Positions 62,794 through 64,000 of a DNA stretch of 64,000 nucleotides are shown here, in pieces (positions within the stretch are counted from its first letter, which is position 1; every line of letters starts with the position of its first letter). This stretch comes from Desulfomicrobium baculatum DSM 4028. GTDB lineage: Bacteria > Desulfobacterota > Desulfovibrionia > Desulfovibrionales > Desulfomicrobiaceae. The stretch spans positions 3,164,501 through 3,228,500 of the forward strand of contig NC_013173.1 in the NCBI RefSeq assembly GCF_000023225.1, in the 5' to 3' direction. The notes under the pieces were generated by a model. That model worked only from the letters and a program-made list of their open reading frames with translations, was not told the DNA's origin and did no database searches. The position numbers and the translations under genes are program-made.

Positions 62794-64000
62794 TTATGTT
62801 GCGTGCGTTGCCGTAACCAGTGCGGACTTCAGCATGTCCCTGATCCGTCCGGACTGGTCATGGGCTTCGAGCCTGCGCCAGAACCGTGGTTCCTGATCCT
62901 GGCGCAGGGCTTCATCCCGGGCATGGAGCAGCTCTTCCAGACCCTGCCGCACCCGAAAAGCGCGACAATCGGCCGCCCCGAGTTCCAGAGTCAGCCGCCA
63001 GTTCGTGCGTTCACGCAGTGAAAGATAGGACATGGCCTTGAGCCGCAGGCCGTCCCACCCGCTGTCGCGGGCAAGGATTCTGGCCATCTCTCTGTACACA
63101 TCCATATTCTGCGGATCGAATTCGCTGGCCTGCACCAGACATTCCAGGCTTGATGCCGGCAGGTGCTTATGCGGGTTGAACACGAACCCGGGCCTGAAAA
63201 TCTGCCTGCAACGTTGTAGCTCCCTGGCCCAGGCAAGGCAAATTAAAAGCGGCGTGTTCCCCGGGTCCGGAGCCGAAGGGGCGCAGTGTCGCTTGTGACG
63301 CAGAAAGAAAAGACGCGACAGGCGCACATCCTCGAAGCGAAGCGCACCCATGCCGCCCGCCAGATTGACTTCCAGCGAGGACTCATATTGCCCTTTCTCC
63401 GCCACCGGCACAACCAGACGCATGTACTCGTCTCGGCCAAGCCTGGCCCGCAGCCGAAGCAGCACCGCCAGAACCTCTGCCGTCACGGGCAGGGCCGAAA
63501 GGCCGTTGGCCATAACCTGCGCATCCATGTCCAGCCGCCCGGCCTCCCAGAGATGATACAGGGTCAGCCACCAGGCCGCCTGCGCATCGACGCCCCCTGC
63601 GGCCCGGCCGGAAATATCCCCGGACGCGGCCAGCAAGGTCGCGGCGCGATGCTCCGGCAGATGCTCGCGCTTGACCCGCTCCCGGGCCCGCAGGCCCATG
63701 CTCCGGGCCAGCAGATCCTCCGCGCGCAACCGCCGGGCCCAGTGGGCAAGCTCCGCGCCATCGTGGTACACGGCCACCTCCTCGCCCGGGACAAACAAAT
63801 CCTCAAGACCGGGAGTAGCCGGATTGATCACCACGCATCCACATGAAGCCGCTTCGAACAAACGAAAATTCACTTCGCCGAAAATCGACTCGTTGGGCAC
63901 GATCCGGCTGTGGTCATAAAAATCGTGCATGGCCGCAAAACCCAGATCCGCGCGACTCTCAAGCGGCCCGAGCTCGCTCAGCCACTCCAGAAACCACCCC
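62794..64000 (-). CDS. Glycosyltransferase family protein (CgeB-like), N-terminus missing
   Basis: The frame is open at the window edge, so the start lies outside. The visible 402 codons begin with the end of a GT-B fold: SIFGEVNFRLFEAASCGCVVINPATPGLEDLF is the nucleotide-sugar site typical of CgeB-like (Glyco_trans_1_2) enzymes. A helical C-terminal region of about 250 residues follows. Substrates are unknown; surface polysaccharide or flagellin glycosylation are guesses. Confidence 0.8.
   Translation of the reverse strand, partial: GWFLEWLSELGPLESRADLGFAAMHDFYDHSRIVPNESIFGEVNFRLFEAASCGCVVINPATPGLEDLFVPGEEVAVYHDGAELAHWARRLRAEDLLARSMGLRARERVKREHLPEHRAATLLAASGDISGRAAGGVDAQAAWWLTLYHLWEAGRLDMDAQVMANGLSALPVTAEVLAVLLRLRARLGRDEYMRLVVPVAEKGQYESSLEVNLAGGMGALRFEDVRLSRLFFLRHKRHCAPSAPDPGNTPLLICLAWARELQRCRQIFRPGFVFNPHKHLPASSLECLVQASEFDPQNMDVYREMARILARDSGWDGLRLKAMSYLSLRERTNWRLTLELGAADCRAFRVRQGLEELLHARDEALRQDQEPRFWRRLEAHDQSGRIRDMLKSALVTATHAT

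Overview
The window reads as a chromosomal segment of a sulfate-reducing deltaproteobacterium of the Desulfovibrionales, perhaps Desulfomicrobium-like. That placement is inferred from three things: an archaeal-type entry into the shikimate pathway fused to a single aro-phe-tyr-trp gene run, a Rex repressor lying beside an F0 ATP synthase cluster, and overall gene content. No rRNA is present to confirm it. Genes are dense, often overlap by 1-11 bp, and there is no intact mobile element, prophage or CRISPR array.

Region 1 (1-5.4 kb, minus strand) is the translation/transcription cluster trnT-trnY-trnG-tuf-rpmG-trnW-secE-nusG-rplK-rplA-rplJ-rplL-rpoB, with an L10-type kink-turn leader before rplJ and a strong hairpin between rplL and rpoB. 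Region 2 (5.4-11.3 kb, minus) holds rpmE-prfA-prmC-lpxC, the redox repressor rex, and the F0 genes atpZ-atpI-atpB-atpE. Rex-like operators lie in front of both rex and the F0 cluster. Region 3 (11.3-19.7 kb) has a Lon-family protease, a TolC-type channel, a 32-residue membrane peptide gene, three tRNA genes (Arg and a duplicated Phe unit), an HD-HAD fusion protein and several small uncharacterised genes.

Region 4 (19.8-31.5 kb, plus) is the centre of interest: ADH synthase, 3-dehydroquinate synthase II, pheA, aroA, tyrA and trpEGDCFBA. In front of the first gene I find an unlisted 28-codon leader peptide with eight consecutive aromatic codons (Tyr-Phe-Phe-Trp-Tyr-Phe-Tyr-Phe), followed by a GC-rich terminator and a possible competing antiterminator. 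This looks like a ribosome-mediated attenuator sensing all three aromatic amino acids. A second strong terminator lies between tyrA and trpE.

Region 5 (31.5-41.3 kb) carries palindromic repeats, glnA, a decayed gene, a FadR-type regulator with three matching operators, choline-to-betaine genes (betA, betB and a betaine/choline-binding protein), a ZIP metal transporter, a CNNM-type membrane protein and an ArsR regulator followed by a probable transposase relic. Region 6 (41.3-52 kb, minus) has a three-gene phosphorelay cluster, a DUF554 protein, a cell-wall amidase, glmS, rdgB, and an E1-like/ubiquitin-like pair with an iron-sulfur-extended MobB. Region 7 (52-64 kb) is housekeeping: hisS, aspS, def, fmt, a DUF116 protein, rsmB and a PhnA-domain protein on the plus strand; a CxxC protein, pyrD, pyrK, recN and a truncated glycosyltransferase on the minus strand.
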